Shown: positions 1-10,681 of the stretch, one piece after another
How positions within the stretch are numbered: the stretch's first letter is position 1
How the letters are laid out: the number at the start of each line of letters is the position of its first letter
From: Duganella alba
Lineage (GTDB): Bacteria > Pseudomonadota > Gammaproteobacteria > Burkholderiales > Burkholderiaceae_D
DNA length: 64,000 bases
Assembly (NCBI RefSeq): GCF_009674495.1
Contig: NZ_WKJN01000007.1
Coordinates: 1-64,000, forward strand
Direction of reading: 5' to 3'
Position numbers and translations under genes: made by a program
The notes under the pieces: model-generated
Databases searched by the model: none
Told to the model about the DNA's origin: nothing
Seen by the model: only the letters and a program-made list of their open reading frames with translations

Positions 1-1
1 T

Positions 2-463
2 GCCGATGACGCGCCGCTGAGCGCCGCCGCCGAACTGCCGCGCCGCGCCGCGCTGGCGCACGCCGTCTACACGCCCGAGGTGCGGCATCCGGTGGAGGTT
101 GGCGCCGACCAGCAGGCGCACCTGGTGGCCTGGCTGTCGAAACGCCTGGGCGCGCCGCTCAAGCCGCCGCAACTGGGCGCGCAGGGCTATCAGCTGGAGG
201 GCGGCAGGCTGCTGCCGGGCCAGAGCGGTCCGGTGGCGCAATTCATGTACCGCGACGCGGCGGGCGCGCGCCTGACCTTGTATGTGTCAACCGAGCAGAC
301 GCACAACCACGACACCGGCTTCCGCTACGCGCAGGAAGGCGAGGTGGCGGTGTTTTATTGGATAGATGGACAATTCGGCTATGCCCTGTCCGGCAACCTG
401 GACAAGGCGGCGCTGGCCAGCCTGGCCAACGCCGTGTACGCCCAGCTGGCGCCGGGCGCGTGA
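2..463 (+). CDS. Anti-sigma factor family protein, 3' part
   Basis: The gene is cut by the left edge of the window; the frame is open from base 2 and ends with TGA at 461-463. The visible residues include AHAVYTPEVRHPVEV near the start and a C-terminal part ending in FYWIDGQFGYALSG and a short helix. This combination is typical of the extracytoplasmic part of betaproteobacterial anti-sigma factors of the RsiW/ChrR-like transmembrane class, which hold an ECF sigma factor at the membrane. The N-terminal sigma-binding domain and membrane segment would lie outside the window, so the partner sigma factor cannot be named. It converges on the HxlR gene 12 bases away. Confidence 0.75.
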   Translation, partial: ADDAPLSAAAELPRRAALAHAVYTPEVRHPVEVGADQQAHLVAWLSKRLGAPLKPPQLGAQGYQLEGGRLLPGQSGPVAQFMYRDAAGARLTLYVSTEQTHNHDTGFRYAQEGEVAVFYWIDGQFGYALSGNLDKAALASLANAVYAQLAPGA

Positions 464-475
464 CAATCTCACACC

Positions 476-973
476 TTAGGCGCGGACCGGCTGGTTGATC
501 TGGATCAGCCGCGAGCGCATGACGTCGGTGGCGGCAGGTCCCGGCGCGAACATATAGTCCTCGTCGTTGATGGCCAGGCCGCTGTTGGCGTCCACCAGCA
601 CCTGGTCGGCCGGCTTGCCGGTTTCGCGGCTCACCACCAGCAGGCTGGCCCCTTCCGGCGCCAAGTGGTCGTTGCCCCACGCAACGAAGGCCAGCAGCAC
701 CGGTTTGAAGTCGCGCCCCGCCTTGGTCAGCACGTATTCATAGCGCGGCGGACGGGCGCTGTACTGGCGGCGCTCCATCAGCCCGCCCTCGACCAGCCCG
801 GCCAGGCGGCGGGTCAGCATGTTCGGGGCGATCTTCAGGCTCTTCTCGAATTCGTCAAACCGCGTCAGCCCGTAGAAGGCGTCACGCAGGATCAGGATAC
901 TCCACCACTCGCCTACTTTTCCCAGGCTGCGAGCAATCGGGCAAGGCATGCTGCCAAAGTCGGTATGTTTCAT
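476..973 (-). CDS. HxlR-family transcriptional regulator
   Basis: A 165-residue winged-helix DNA-binding protein. The family signature is clear: CPIARSLGKVGEWWSILILR, then LTRFDEFEKSLKIAPNMLTRRL (recognition region) and the wing RRQYSARPPRYEYVLTKAG. HxlR proteins act as dimeric cytoplasmic regulators, often of a divergent oxidoreductase gene. The start at 973 is preferred over an upstream in-frame ATG at 988 because an AGGAG motif (981-985) lies seven bases before it. No divergent target is adjacent: a non-coding AT-rich stretch of more than 400 bases lies upstream. The long C-terminal tail of about 50 residues after the winged helix has no motif I recognise. Confidence 0.88.
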   Translation of the reverse strand: MKHTDFGSMPCPIARSLGKVGEWWSILILRDAFYGLTRFDEFEKSLKIAPNMLTRRLAGLVEGGLMERRQYSARPPRYEYVLTKAGRDFKPVLLAFVAWGNDHLAPEGASLLVVSRETGKPADQVLVDANSGLAINDEDYMFAPGPAATDVMRSRLIQINQPVRA

Positions 974-1400
974 TTTGCTACTCCTCATGTAAGGTTTTCA
1001 ACAAAAATCGTCAAATCGCGACGCGGTCAGACCGAGTGACTTGCATGTTCGATGCAAGAAAGTGTGACTTTTGTAGGTGATGGAACTGCTGTGACAATGT
1101 GTGTATTTTCAATCTTCAATTTCGTCTCCTTTTCTACCCACTGTTTTTGCTACTTTTCCCTATGAAAACCCCGGTATTTCGCCCTGCTTTTTTGCTTCAT
1201 AAATGGCGCAAAAAATCTCACTCAAAACTCTCCAAAAATCACTTTATTTCCACACGTAAATTTCTGTGTAAAATGTGAACATTCGAGAGATTGTTTTTAC
1301 GGGATAAAATTCTTCCTGTAGATCAACGACTCAACCTTGTTGGCTACCCCTGAACGTAGCCACCCAACAAGGCTGCGCACCTCAACAACGTGTGTGAAAA
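974..1400. other. AT-rich intergenic region
   Basis: There is no convincing gene. The stretch is much AT-richer than its neighbours and must hold the promoters of the HxlR gene (leftwards) and of the small secreted protein at 1401 (rightwards). A TGTGTAAAAT sequence at 1265-1274 looks like an extended -10 element, but I found no matching -35. An imperfect hairpin at 1335-1372 is described separately. Confidence 0.5.
1335..1372 (+). promoter_or_regulatory. Imperfect inverted repeat upstream of the gene at 1401
   Basis: The left arm CCTTGTTGGCTAC (1335-1347) pairs with GTAGCCACCCAACAAGG (1356-1372) apart from a bulge of four bases in the right arm; the loop is about eight bases. It ends 28 bases before the ATG at 1401, so it would sit in the leader RNA. 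It has no following T-run, so a leader structure or protein-binding site is more likely than a terminator. Confidence 0.45.
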
Positions 1401-1703
1401 ATGAAAACTTTTACTAAAGCATTTGCCATCGTTCTGTTTAGCCTGCCACTGCTGGCCAGCGCCGCCGGGAAAATCTCGACCGCGTCCATGCAAGTCAGCT
1501 TTGAGGTGAAAGAGTCCTGCAACGTGCAGACCTCGGCCGCTGCCGCCGCTGCCGCCACCAAGGCCACGCCAGCCGTCGCCTGCCAGCTGAAAAGCCCGTA
1601 CGCCATGACCCGCACCCAGGCGGTCGCCGCCAACAGCACCACCTCCCAAGCCACCGCCATCCGCCAGGAAACCGCTGCCGGCGAATGGACCATCACCTTC
1701 TGA
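1401..1703 (+). CDS. Small secreted protein resembling a reduced spore-coat-U pilin
   Basis: A 100-residue protein with a clear signal peptide (MKTFTKAFAIVLFSLPLLASAA). The mature part has features of spore-coat-U (SCPU) subunits: a first strand ending in VSFEVKESCNVQT, a second cysteine in PAVACQLKSPY, and a final strand EWTITF. SCPU domains have a disulfide and end in a beta-strand of this sort. It is much shorter than the usual 150-170 residues, with an alanine-rich linker (SAAAAAAATKATPA) in place of the central strands. It faces the Csu-like operon and ends 12 bases from the tip gene. The link to that pilus is inference from fold-like features and position; it could be an unrelated periplasmic protein. 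Confidence 0.55.
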   Translation: MKTFTKAFAIVLFSLPLLASAAGKISTASMQVSFEVKESCNVQTSAAAAAAATKATPAVACQLKSPYAMTRTQAVAANSTTSQATAIRQETAAGEWTITF

Positions 1704-1715
1704 CCGCCCTCCTGC

Positions 1716-2726
1716 TCAGAACTGCACCGTCGCGGTAATCGTGTCCTTGTAATCCCCCGGCGACGGCGTCGTCTGCGACGGCACCAGGCCGAACAAGGTT
1801 TGACTCCTGGTTGTACCATCTCCCGTTCCGCTCACAATCACCGTGCTGGCCGTGCCATCGCCCAGACTGGGCCCGTCCAGTGAACTGGACAGCTGATAGT
1901 TAATCACTTCCATCGAGGCCGCATTGAGCATCTTGCGCGCGCTCACCGTGCCGTTGCTGCCTCCCGAAAACGCAATCCTGTAGGCCGTATTGTTGCTGCA
2001 CTGGACCGCCAGGTTGGCGGTGGTGCGCACCGCGCTGGTGAGCAGGCTGCTGTTGGGGAATGCCAGATTGCCGACATTGATGTTGCAGTCATTGATCACG
2101 GTCGCCCGCACCTGGAAGGGCATGGCCACCGAGGTGCCCAGCGTGCAGTCGCCCAGCCCGGTCAGGAAAAACATATAACGGAACAGCACGTTGCCGCCGG
2201 AGAAGTCCGAGGTGAAGGTCAGGTTGTCCGGCCCCACGTTCATGCTCGACAGCGCGGCGTCGGCGTTCAGCTTGGCATATAGATTGACGTCCTGCGACAG
2301 CGAGCCGACGCCGCCGGTCTTGTTGAAGGTGAAGGTGATCAGGTTGGCGGCGGTGGTGGTGCCGGCCCAGCCGCCCCACACCTTGGCGGCGGAATAGCTG
2401 GCGTCGGTGTAAATATTGTAGTTGACCGTCTTGGCGCCGTTGGCGATCTGGCGCGGCACCGTCACCATCGACGCACCGTTGCCCGACCCGTTGCCCAGGT
2501 ACAGGCAGACGGTGGCGTTGGGGAACAGCAGCCCGGCGAGAAAGCTGGTCCAGGTGCAGGTGACCTTGAAGTTGGCGCTGGCGTAGACATCGGTGCTGCT
2601 GATCGAACTCACGGTGGGAAACACGATATCGCTTTGCGCCACCGAGCAGCTGTCGGCGCGCGCCTGCCCGCTGGCCAGCGCCAGCAGCAATCCCAGCAAG
2701 GCCAGGCAGTGGCGCAGGCTGATCAT
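1716..2726 (-). CDS. Spore coat U domain protein, Csu-type tip/minor pilin
   Basis: A 336-residue secreted protein with two tandem SCPU-like domains. A signal peptide (MISLRHCLALLGLLLALASG) precedes domain 1 (about 27-175, beginning DSCSVAQSDIVFPTVSS) and domain 2 (about 180-336, DCNINVGNLAFPNSS through to the last strand DTITATVQF). Two-domain SCPU proteins such as CsuE sit at the pilus tip, the second domain accepting donor-strand complementation. The ATG overlaps the usher stop in an ATGA, showing coupled translation. The frame stays open far upstream, but that part only shadows the usher. No separate CsuA/B-like major rod subunit is encoded next to it, apart from the tiny protein at 1401. 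Confidence 0.85.
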   Translation of the reverse strand: MISLRHCLALLGLLLALASGQARADSCSVAQSDIVFPTVSSISSTDVYASANFKVTCTWTSFLAGLLFPNATVCLYLGNGSGNGASMVTVPRQIANGAKTVNYNIYTDASYSAAKVWGGWAGTTTAANLITFTFNKTGGVGSLSQDVNLYAKLNADAALSSMNVGPDNLTFTSDFSGGNVLFRYMFFLTGLGDCTLGTSVAMPFQVRATVINDCNINVGNLAFPNSSLLTSAVRTTANLAVQCSNNTAYRIAFSGGSNGTVSARKMLNAASMEVINYQLSSSLDGPSLGDGTASTVIVSGTGDGTTRSQTLFGLVPSQTTPSPGDYKDTITATVQF

Positions 2727-5044
2727 TGGACGCTCCGGCACACGAACGGTCCCATGGTGCCCATGGCGTTGCCCTTGACCGGCGCGTAGCTGAACTCGGC
2801 CACGCAGGTGACGCCGTTCACCGTGGCCTGCACGTGGTTGAGCGCCTGCAGGTGGTCGACAAAGGCCACGCCGTCGAAACCGACCACGCTGTCGCCGCCG
2901 CTTTCCAGGTGCCTGACCGGCGTGCCCACCGGCAGCGGTTTGCCATCGGCGTCGTTCAGCACCACGCTGGCGGCCTCGTAGGTCTCGACCGGGAAGCGCA
3001 CCAGCACGCCGGACTGGCGCGCCGGCACCACTGTCTGGCTGCTGCTGGCGACGCGGGCGTCGAGCGGCAGGCGGGTGGTGTCGATGCCCAGCTGGTTCTG
3101 CAGATACGGGCTCAGATTCGGCACCAGCAGGTAGCCGCTGCCGCTGGTGCGGCCGATCACCTGGTTTTCCTGCAGCACCGGCACGCCCGAGACGCCGTCG
3201 GTGGACACCAGCGCGAAGCCGGCGCCGACCTGGCGCGCCGCGTGCACGCTGCCGTCCATCAGCACCAGCGCGCCGTTCAGGTCCAGCGAGGTGCTGCGGC
3301 TGCTGCCGGTGTCGAAGGTGTAGGCGGTGGCCTGGCCGTAGTTGCCCAGGTAGGTCAGCTGCGCCTGGCGCAGCGGCGCGCCGTTGGTGTTGACCGATTG
3401 CAGGCCCCAGCCGAAGCCGCCGCTGTAGTCGGCCGAGCGGGCCAAGGTCGTGGTGGTGCTGCGCACGTCGTTCTGGCGGCTGCGACTGATGTTGGCCGAG
3501 ATCCGGTCGCCGAAGCTGCCGCTGACGCTGAAGAACACGCCGCGCGCCTTCTCGTCGCGCAGATCGCGGAAGGCGCTGACGCTCAGGTACAAGCCCAGGC
3601 CCAGCGTGGCCGAATAATTCAGCGCCATCACCCGCGCCGGCGCCACCAGCGGCACGCGCTGGCTGATCGCGCTGATGCCCACGCCCTGGCCGCCGAACAG
3701 CGCCAGGTTGAAGTTGATGCGGTCGCTGGCGCGCACCACCGGCGCGCCCTCCGCCGTGCCGAGGTCGCTGTAGTTGGCCGTGGCGCGCTGCGATTGCAGG
3801 TCCACGCTGAAACGCGTGCTCAGGTACTGATAGCCCAGCGCCGCCTGGCCGCCGCGGTGGTTGCTGGCGCCGCTGCCGCCGCCGCTGGCCGCCAGCGAGC
3901 CGGTCAGCACGCCGGCCTGGCCCATCCGCCACAGCATGCCGCCGCCGCCGTTGAGCACGCCGCGGCCGGCCTCGCCGTGCGCCTCCAGCGTGAAGGTGTC
4001 GCTCAGGCCGCGCCGCAACGAGGCGCTGACGGCCGGCGTGCGCGCATAGCTGAACGACTCGGTGGTGTAATTGCGCCGCAGCACGCCGAGCTCGATCGAG
4101 TAGTCGGTCAGGCCGGTGGCCAGCAGCCGCGTGTCGACGTACAGCGGCACCGTGGTGCTGACGGCGCGGCCGTTGGCGTCGCGCGTCACCAGCGTGGCCT
4201 GGCCGGCGCCGTTGATGCCGGCCACCTGGTTGATGACGAACGGCCCCGACGGCACCGCCGTGTCGACCTGGCGCACCCCGTCCACGTACAGGCTGACCGC
4301 GCTCGGCACCACCGCCGAACCGCCCAGCGTGGCGGCCGGGAAGGTCAGCAGGTCGGGCCGCAGGTCGAAGCTGCGGCGCCATTGCACGCCGCCCATGCGC
4401 AGCGACCGGGTCCAGGTCAGCGAGGACGAAATCAGGTCGCCCACCTGCCAGGTTTCCAGCGTGTCCGGATCGGAATGCACCCAGGCGCTGTCGAAGCGGA
4501 CGAACTGGCGCAGCTGGTGGCTGTAGTTGAACACGCCGGTGCTGCTGAACACGCCGCCGGCGTTGAAGTAGCGCACCTCGTTGGAGATCGAGGTGCTGCG
4601 GTCCTGTCCCAGCCGCGTGTAGGCGTCGTAATTGATGATGGCGCCCGGCGTGACGGTGGCGGCGGCGGGCTTGCGCACCGTGCGCGCCGAATAGGCGATC
4701 GGCGCCCGCAGCGCATCGTCGACGCGCAGCGCGATGGCCTGGCGCGCCGGGTCGTAGGTGTAGCTCAGGCCCTTGATCTGGTCGAGGTCGAACTCCTGGC
4801 GGCCCTCGACCCCGAACAGCTTGGGCTCAAGGTCGAGGTCGCGCAGATTCTGCACGGCACTGCGCAGACCCGAGCTGCTGCCCCGGGTAAAACGCAATAT
4901 CAGTCCTGTCGCTTCACCGTTCAAGCTTACCTCCAGAAAAAGCTCTTCGTCCTGCGGTGGCGGCGCCGCCGGCGTCTGCGCCAGCGCGCCGCCCATGACC
5001 AGCCACCACGCCAACAGCCACCACCAGGGGAACCGGCGCCGCAT
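2723..5044 (-). CDS. Outer-membrane usher of a Csu-type (SCPU) pilus
   Basis: A 773-residue usher that would form the outer-membrane assembly pore. It has a signal peptide (about 1-22) and an N-terminal domain with LFLEVSLNGEATGLILRF. The long beta-barrel carries many alternating strands (ISNEVRYFNAGGVFSSTG onward), with a plug-like segment around SAVSLYVDGVRQVDTAVPSG. The C-terminal domain has VVPARQSGVLVRFPVETYEAA. The length fits CsuD-type ushers (about 800). It starts six bases after the chaperone stop, and its stop overlaps the tip-protein start. It recruits chaperone-subunit complexes and threads the fibre outwards. Confidence 0.92.
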   Translation of the reverse strand: MRRRFPWWWLLAWWLVMGGALAQTPAAPPPQDEELFLEVSLNGEATGLILRFTRGSSSGLRSAVQNLRDLDLEPKLFGVEGRQEFDLDQIKGLSYTYDPARQAIALRVDDALRAPIAYSARTVRKPAAATVTPGAIINYDAYTRLGQDRSTSISNEVRYFNAGGVFSSTGVFNYSHQLRQFVRFDSAWVHSDPDTLETWQVGDLISSSLTWTRSLRMGGVQWRRSFDLRPDLLTFPAATLGGSAVVPSAVSLYVDGVRQVDTAVPSGPFVINQVAGINGAGQATLVTRDANGRAVSTTVPLYVDTRLLATGLTDYSIELGVLRRNYTTESFSYARTPAVSASLRRGLSDTFTLEAHGEAGRGVLNGGGGMLWRMGQAGVLTGSLAASGGGSGASNHRGGQAALGYQYLSTRFSVDLQSQRATANYSDLGTAEGAPVVRASDRINFNLALFGGQGVGISAISQRVPLVAPARVMALNYSATLGLGLYLSVSAFRDLRDEKARGVFFSVSGSFGDRISANISRSRQNDVRSTTTTLARSADYSGGFGWGLQSVNTNGAPLRQAQLTYLGNYGQATAYTFDTGSSRSTSLDLNGALVLMDGSVHAARQVGAGFALVSTDGVSGVPVLQENQVIGRTSGSGYLLVPNLSPYLQNQLGIDTTRLPLDARVASSSQTVVPARQSGVLVRFPVETYEAASVVLNDADGKPLPVGTPVRHLESGGDSVVGFDGVAFVDHLQALNHVQATVNGVTCVAEFSYAPVKGNAMGTMGPFVCRSVQ

Positions 5045-5050
5045 GCCGGC

Positions 5051-5791
5051 TTAGTCCACCCTGGCCACGGTACTGGCGCTGGTCGGGCGGGAATTGATGT
5101 TGGCCTTGACCGCCAACGTCCCGTTCAGATCGGCGTCGCCAGACGTGGGGAGGCGCCATTCGCGCACCTTACCCGCCAGCACGTAACCGAACAGGCCGGC
5201 GGCGATTTCAAACTGCTTGCCGGCCGCGTTGCTCAGTTCCAGCGCGCCGATCTGTGCGCGCTGGGTGCCGCTGTTGCGGACTCGCAACATCCAAAAACCA
5301 TCCTTCTTGAACACCGCCCAGGCCAGCGCCGGCGCCGCGCGCTCGTCGGCCGGCAGCACGAACATCGGCACCGAATAGCGCAGCCGGATGTCGACGCCGC
5401 TGACGGGACCGTTCTCGTCCTTGGGAATCTCGTCGATCAGGATGCGGTAGGTCAGCTCGGCCGCCGGCAACTGCTCGCTGCGCCGCACCAGCCGGATGAT
5501 CTGGCTGCTTTTCGGCGCGATCTGGATGATGGGCGGGCTGGCCACCACGTCCTGGGTCGGCGTCAGCACGTCGTCGCCGTCTTTCTGTTCCCAAAGGAAG
5601 ACCCGCACCTGGCCGTAGACCGGCGCCTCGCCCATGTTCTGCATGGTGATGCCGGTGGCGCCCTGGCCGGCGCGCAGGTTGATCATCACCGGCGAGATCT
5701 GCAGGTTGGCCGCACGCACCGCCCCCGCCAGCGGCAAGGCCAGCCATACTGCCGCCATCAGTCCTGCGATCCGTGCGCGCGTCCCCGTCAT
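5051..5791 (-). CDS. Periplasmic pilus chaperone, CsuC-like
   Basis: A 246-residue two-domain immunoglobulin-like chaperone. The signal peptide (about 1-28) is followed by ANLQISPVMINLRAG. The first domain includes the subunit-binding strand region PPIIQIAPKSSQIIRLVRR and TYRILIDEIPK, both hallmarks of FGS/CsuC-type chaperones. It would cap SCPU subunits in the periplasm and deliver them to the usher. It is the first gene of a three-gene minus-strand operon (chaperone, usher, tip). The 182 bases upstream are shared with the divergent response regulator gene at 5974, which is a plausible but unproven regulator of this operon. Confidence 0.92.
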   Translation of the reverse strand: MTGTRARIAGLMAAVWLALPLAGAVRAANLQISPVMINLRAGQGATGITMQNMGEAPVYGQVRVFLWEQKDGDDVLTPTQDVVASPPIIQIAPKSSQIIRLVRRSEQLPAAELTYRILIDEIPKDENGPVSGVDIRLRYSVPMFVLPADERAAPALAWAVFKKDGFWMLRVRNSGTQRAQIGALELSNAAGKQFEIAAGLFGYVLAGKVREWRLPTSGDADLNGTLAVKANINSRPTSASTVARVD

Positions 5792-5973
5792 TGCACCTCC
5801 GGTTGCTTACCATCAACACTCGATTCGATTATTAATGATCTAAAAAAAGCCTGCTTTTGAAGGAAGCGACAACTGTTTTGCAAGCGTAGAAAACTATCAA
5901 AAATATTTAAAAGATAGGCATAATACGCAACACGGAGTGATAAAACTTTATCAACGAAATTCCGGGGGACGCA

Positions 5974-6759
5974 ATGCAAACCACCCTTGAAGGCAACCGA
6001 AGCAAGATCCTCATCGTGGACGATTCCGCGTTTGAGCAGCGCATGCTGGCAGATTTGCTGAGCGAGATGCCGTACAAAGTCTCGGTCGCTTTCAATGGCT
6101 TGCAGGGCTACCAGCTGGCGCTGGCCAATCGCCCCGACCTGATCCTGCTCGACGTGCGCATGCCGAATATGGACGGCTACACCGCCTGCCGCCTGCTGAA
6201 GGCCAATCCGGTGACGCAGGACATTCCGGTGATCTTCCTGAGCGGCGCCGACGCCGACGACGACCGCATCCTCGGCCTGTCGATCGGCGGCGTCGATTTC
6301 GTCTCCAAGCCGTTTTCGCCGGGCGAGCTGACGGCGCGCATCCAGGTGCACCTGAACCTGGCGCGGCGCCAGCACGCGCAGCCGCCGCCCGCCAGCGCCG
6401 AGCCGGCCGAGCCGGAAGCCGAAAGCGATCCGGACGCGGTGCTGGTCAACGCCGTCAAGCGCCTGATCGCCGACAACCTGGCGGCGCTGCCGGGCCTGGC
6501 GGAGATCGCGCGCAGCGTCGGCACCTACCGCGAGAAACTGTCGCAGGTGTTCCGCGAACAGACCGGCATGACGGTGTTCGGCTTTATCCGCGAGGAGCGC
6601 ATCCGCCGCGGGGAAGAATTATTGAAGGACACCGATATCGACGTGCAGGACATCGCCCTGCTGATCGGCTTTAACAACGCCGGCAATTTCGCCACCGCCT
6701 TCCGCGAGCGCATGGGCGTCACGCCCACCGCCTACCGCCAGGCGATCCAGAAAAAATAA
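5974..6759 (+). CDS. Response regulator with AraC-type DNA-binding domain
   Basis: A 261-residue cytoplasmic regulator. The receiver domain covers about 10-125, with the acidic pair D16-D17, the likely phosphoacceptor D60 (DLILLDVRMPNMDG) and the conserved lysine K113 (VSKPFSP). A Pro/Ala/Glu-rich linker (about 130-145) leads to an AraC-type helix-turn-helix pair at about 165-258 (LAEIARSVGTYREKLSQVF and IALLIGFNNAGNFATAFRE, ending GVTPTAYRQ). It is divergent from the pilus operon, separated by 182 bases. Direct control of that operon is inference. No kinase gene is adjacent; the hybrid kinase at 8620-10611 is the nearest candidate. Its TAA abuts the stop of pnuC. Confidence 0.9.
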   Translation: MQTTLEGNRSKILIVDDSAFEQRMLADLLSEMPYKVSVAFNGLQGYQLALANRPDLILLDVRMPNMDGYTACRLLKANPVTQDIPVIFLSGADADDDRILGLSIGGVDFVSKPFSPGELTARIQVHLNLARRQHAQPPPASAEPAEPEAESDPDAVLVNAVKRLIADNLAALPGLAEIARSVGTYREKLSQVFREQTGMTVFGFIREERIRRGEELLKDTDIDVQDIALLIGFNNAGNFATAFRERMGVTPTAYRQAIQKK

Positions 6760-7326
6760 TCAGACCGCCTGCGCCCGCATCTGGCGGCGCCAGAAGAACC
6801 ACGAGGCCAGCGCGTTGAGCCAGTAGCCGGCGTACAGCGCGGCCGTCAGGTACAGGCCGCGGCTGGCGTACAGCGGCACCGAGACCGTGTTCACCAGCAG
6901 CCAGAACGGCCAGGTTTCCAGCCGCCGCCCCATCAGCAGCAACTGCGCCACCACGCTGAACATCAGCACGGCGGAATCGATGAAGGGCGCGTAGGCGTTG
7001 GTGTAGGCCTGCAGCATCAGGCCGTAGGCGGCGGTGGCGAGCACGCCGATGACGGCCATCCAGCCCAGCGCCGGCACGCGCGCGCGGGTGATCGGCAGCG
7101 GCGCGCCGCCGGCGCCGCGCAGCCATTGCAGCCAGCCGATCAGGCAGGTGACGATGAAGAACAGTTGCAGCGCGACGTCGGCGTACAGGTTGACGCTGTA
7201 GAACAGCGCGGCAAACATCGCGCAGCCGACCACGCCCAGCCACCATGAATGGATGCTGTTGCGTCCCGACAGCACGATGGAAACGGCCATGACGGCGTTG
7301 GCGGCGATTTCCAGTGGTGAGATCAA
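6760..7326 (-). CDS. pnuC: PnuC-type nicotinamide riboside / NMN transporter
   Basis: An integral membrane protein of about 188 residues with seven hydrophobic segments. The PnuC core motifs are present: SWWLGVVGCAMFAALFYS, LYADVALQLFFIV and IGWLQW; the C-terminal region has NTVSVPLYASRGLYLTAALY. PnuC carriers take up the NAD precursor nicotinamide riboside by facilitated diffusion. The start is ambiguous: there is no ATG, and the TTG at 7326 is preferred because it has AAGGA six bases upstream, although an in-frame TTG at 7332 is also possible. It is convergent with, and immediately next to, the AraC-type regulator gene. I saw no riboswitch in the 15 bases between it and the M48 gene. Confidence 0.85.
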   Translation of the reverse strand: MISPLEIAANAVMAVSIVLSGRNSIHSWWLGVVGCAMFAALFYSVNLYADVALQLFFIVTCLIGWLQWLRGAGGAPLPITRARVPALGWMAVIGVLATAAYGLMLQAYTNAYAPFIDSAVLMFSVVAQLLLMGRRLETWPFWLLVNTVSVPLYASRGLYLTAALYAGYWLNALASWFFWRRQMRAQAV

Positions 7327-7341
7327 CAGCAATCCTTGCAG

Positions 7342-8550
7342 TTAGTTGTGGCACTCCGGCGGCAGCACGCGGGCGGGAATGTCGCCGCCGGCGCATTGCC
7401 AGACGACGCGCTTATTCTCGTCCACCCGGGGCGTGAACGCAATAGCCTTGCCGCGATAGTTGAGGTCGGATGGATAGACGCGCACCATGCCGTTGCCCGG
7501 ATCGACGCTGATGTCCTGCACCGCGTGGTTCGGATCGTCCATCGCGTAGCCGGCCGCCTCCAGCGTGGCCGGGCCGCGGCCGTTGGCGTAGAAATAGCGC
7601 TCCACCGCCGCCGTCGCCTCGTGGCCGACGTTGATCGCCTGCGCCATGCGCGCCTTGACGAGGTAATCCTGGTAGACCGGAATCGCCACCGCCGCCAGCA
7701 CGCCGACCAGCGCGATCACGCCCAGCACCGAGCCGGCGCCGCCGACGCCCAGGCGCGGCACGCACAGCGCCAGCAGGTAGGCCAGGCCATGGCGGCCCGG
7801 CTGCGTCACCTCGTTGCCCTGCGCCAGTGCGCGCACCACCGCCATGCGCTTGACCAGCCACGGATAATCGCCGACCAGTTCGTGGAACGACATCCAGAAA
7901 CCGCCGCTCTGCTGCGCCTGCGCCGTGTACTGGCCGACGCTGAGCTGGCGCCAGCGCTTGCCGCCGGCCGCCAGCGCGGCCAGGCCGACCTGCGCGCTTT
8001 TCAGGTCGTCGCAAGCGTGGAAGCCATGGCGGTCGCAGGTGTATTCGCGGGCGCGCGCGTAGGCCGGTCCCAGCAGCGGCAGCCAGGCCGCCGGCGCCAG
8101 CAGCGCCGACCAGCGCAGGTGGTGCTGGCGGATGTGGCCGATCTCGTGGCCGATGTAGAAGTTGATCGCGTCCGGCCGCTCTTCCAGCGCGTCGACCACG
8201 TCGGAATACAGCACGATGAAGTGACGGCCGAGGAAGCGCGTGGCGAAGGCGTTGAACACGCCGCCCATCTGCAGCAGATAGGCTTCCGGCGCCTGCTCCA
8301 GGCCCAGGCGCTGGCAGCAGGCCTCGATGCGCTGGTGCAGGTCGGGGAACTGCGCCGCCGTGATCTGCACCGCCGTGCCGCGCAGGTAGGACACCAGCGC
8401 CGACTGCGCGAAGCAGTAGCTGATGAAGAACAGCAGCCCCCACAGCAAGGCCATGCCCACCGTGCCGACCACCAGCAGCGCCCAGATCAGGAGCGAGACG
8501 GCCAGCATGATGCCGAACAGCGTCTTTTCATTCTTGTACACCAAATTCAT
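7342..8550 (-). CDS. M48-family membrane metalloprotease fused to a type IV pilin-like C-terminal region
   Basis: A 402-residue protein. Two membrane segments (about 10-50) precede an M48 peptidase domain with the zinc motif HEIGH (H135, E136, H139) and a likely third ligand E169 (REYTCDRHGF), so the catalytic residues are intact. After about residue 270 the sequence changes to a segment like a type IV pilin N-terminal helix (GVIALVGVLAAVAIPVYQDY) followed by a small globular tail with two cysteines (WQCAGG and PPECHN). HtpX-like M48 proteases act on membrane proteins. The pilin-like tail could anchor the enzyme or be a substrate mimic; this is inference. Neighbours (pnuC, histidine kinase) do not suggest a pathway. 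Confidence 0.85.
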   Translation of the reverse strand: MNLVYKNEKTLFGIMLAVSLLIWALLVVGTVGMALLWGLLFFISYCFAQSALVSYLRGTAVQITAAQFPDLHQRIEACCQRLGLEQAPEAYLLQMGGVFNAFATRFLGRHFIVLYSDVVDALEERPDAINFYIGHEIGHIRQHHLRWSALLAPAAWLPLLGPAYARAREYTCDRHGFHACDDLKSAQVGLAALAAGGKRWRQLSVGQYTAQAQQSGGFWMSFHELVGDYPWLVKRMAVVRALAQGNEVTQPGRHGLAYLLALCVPRLGVGGAGSVLGVIALVGVLAAVAIPVYQDYLVKARMAQAINVGHEATAAVERYFYANGRGPATLEAAGYAMDDPNHAVQDISVDPGNGMVRVYPSDLNYRGKAIAFTPRVDENKRVVWQCAGGDIPARVLPPECHN

Positions 8551-8619
8551 ACAGCTCCCGGCCCGATAAAAGTTTCCCGAAAGCTATTTTACGCGTTGAT
8601 TTACAAGAAATGCAACTCT

Positions 8620-10611
<1,992 letters not shown>

Positions 10612-10681
10612 AAATGCTTCCGAATCAGAAAGCCAAAGTGTAGCAACTGTACCGTTCGGTGGCGCACAATAGACCTTTCCG

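Noticed and set aside
2727-4382. N-terminal extension of the spore-coat-U protein to 888 residues
   Set aside because: The extension is a frame-shifted shadow of the usher. The real start at 2726 has a signal peptide and overlaps the usher stop.
2726-5860. Open frame of 1044 codons on the plus strand
   Set aside because: Antisense to the usher and chaperone genes, with low-complexity composition; both minus-strand genes are well supported.
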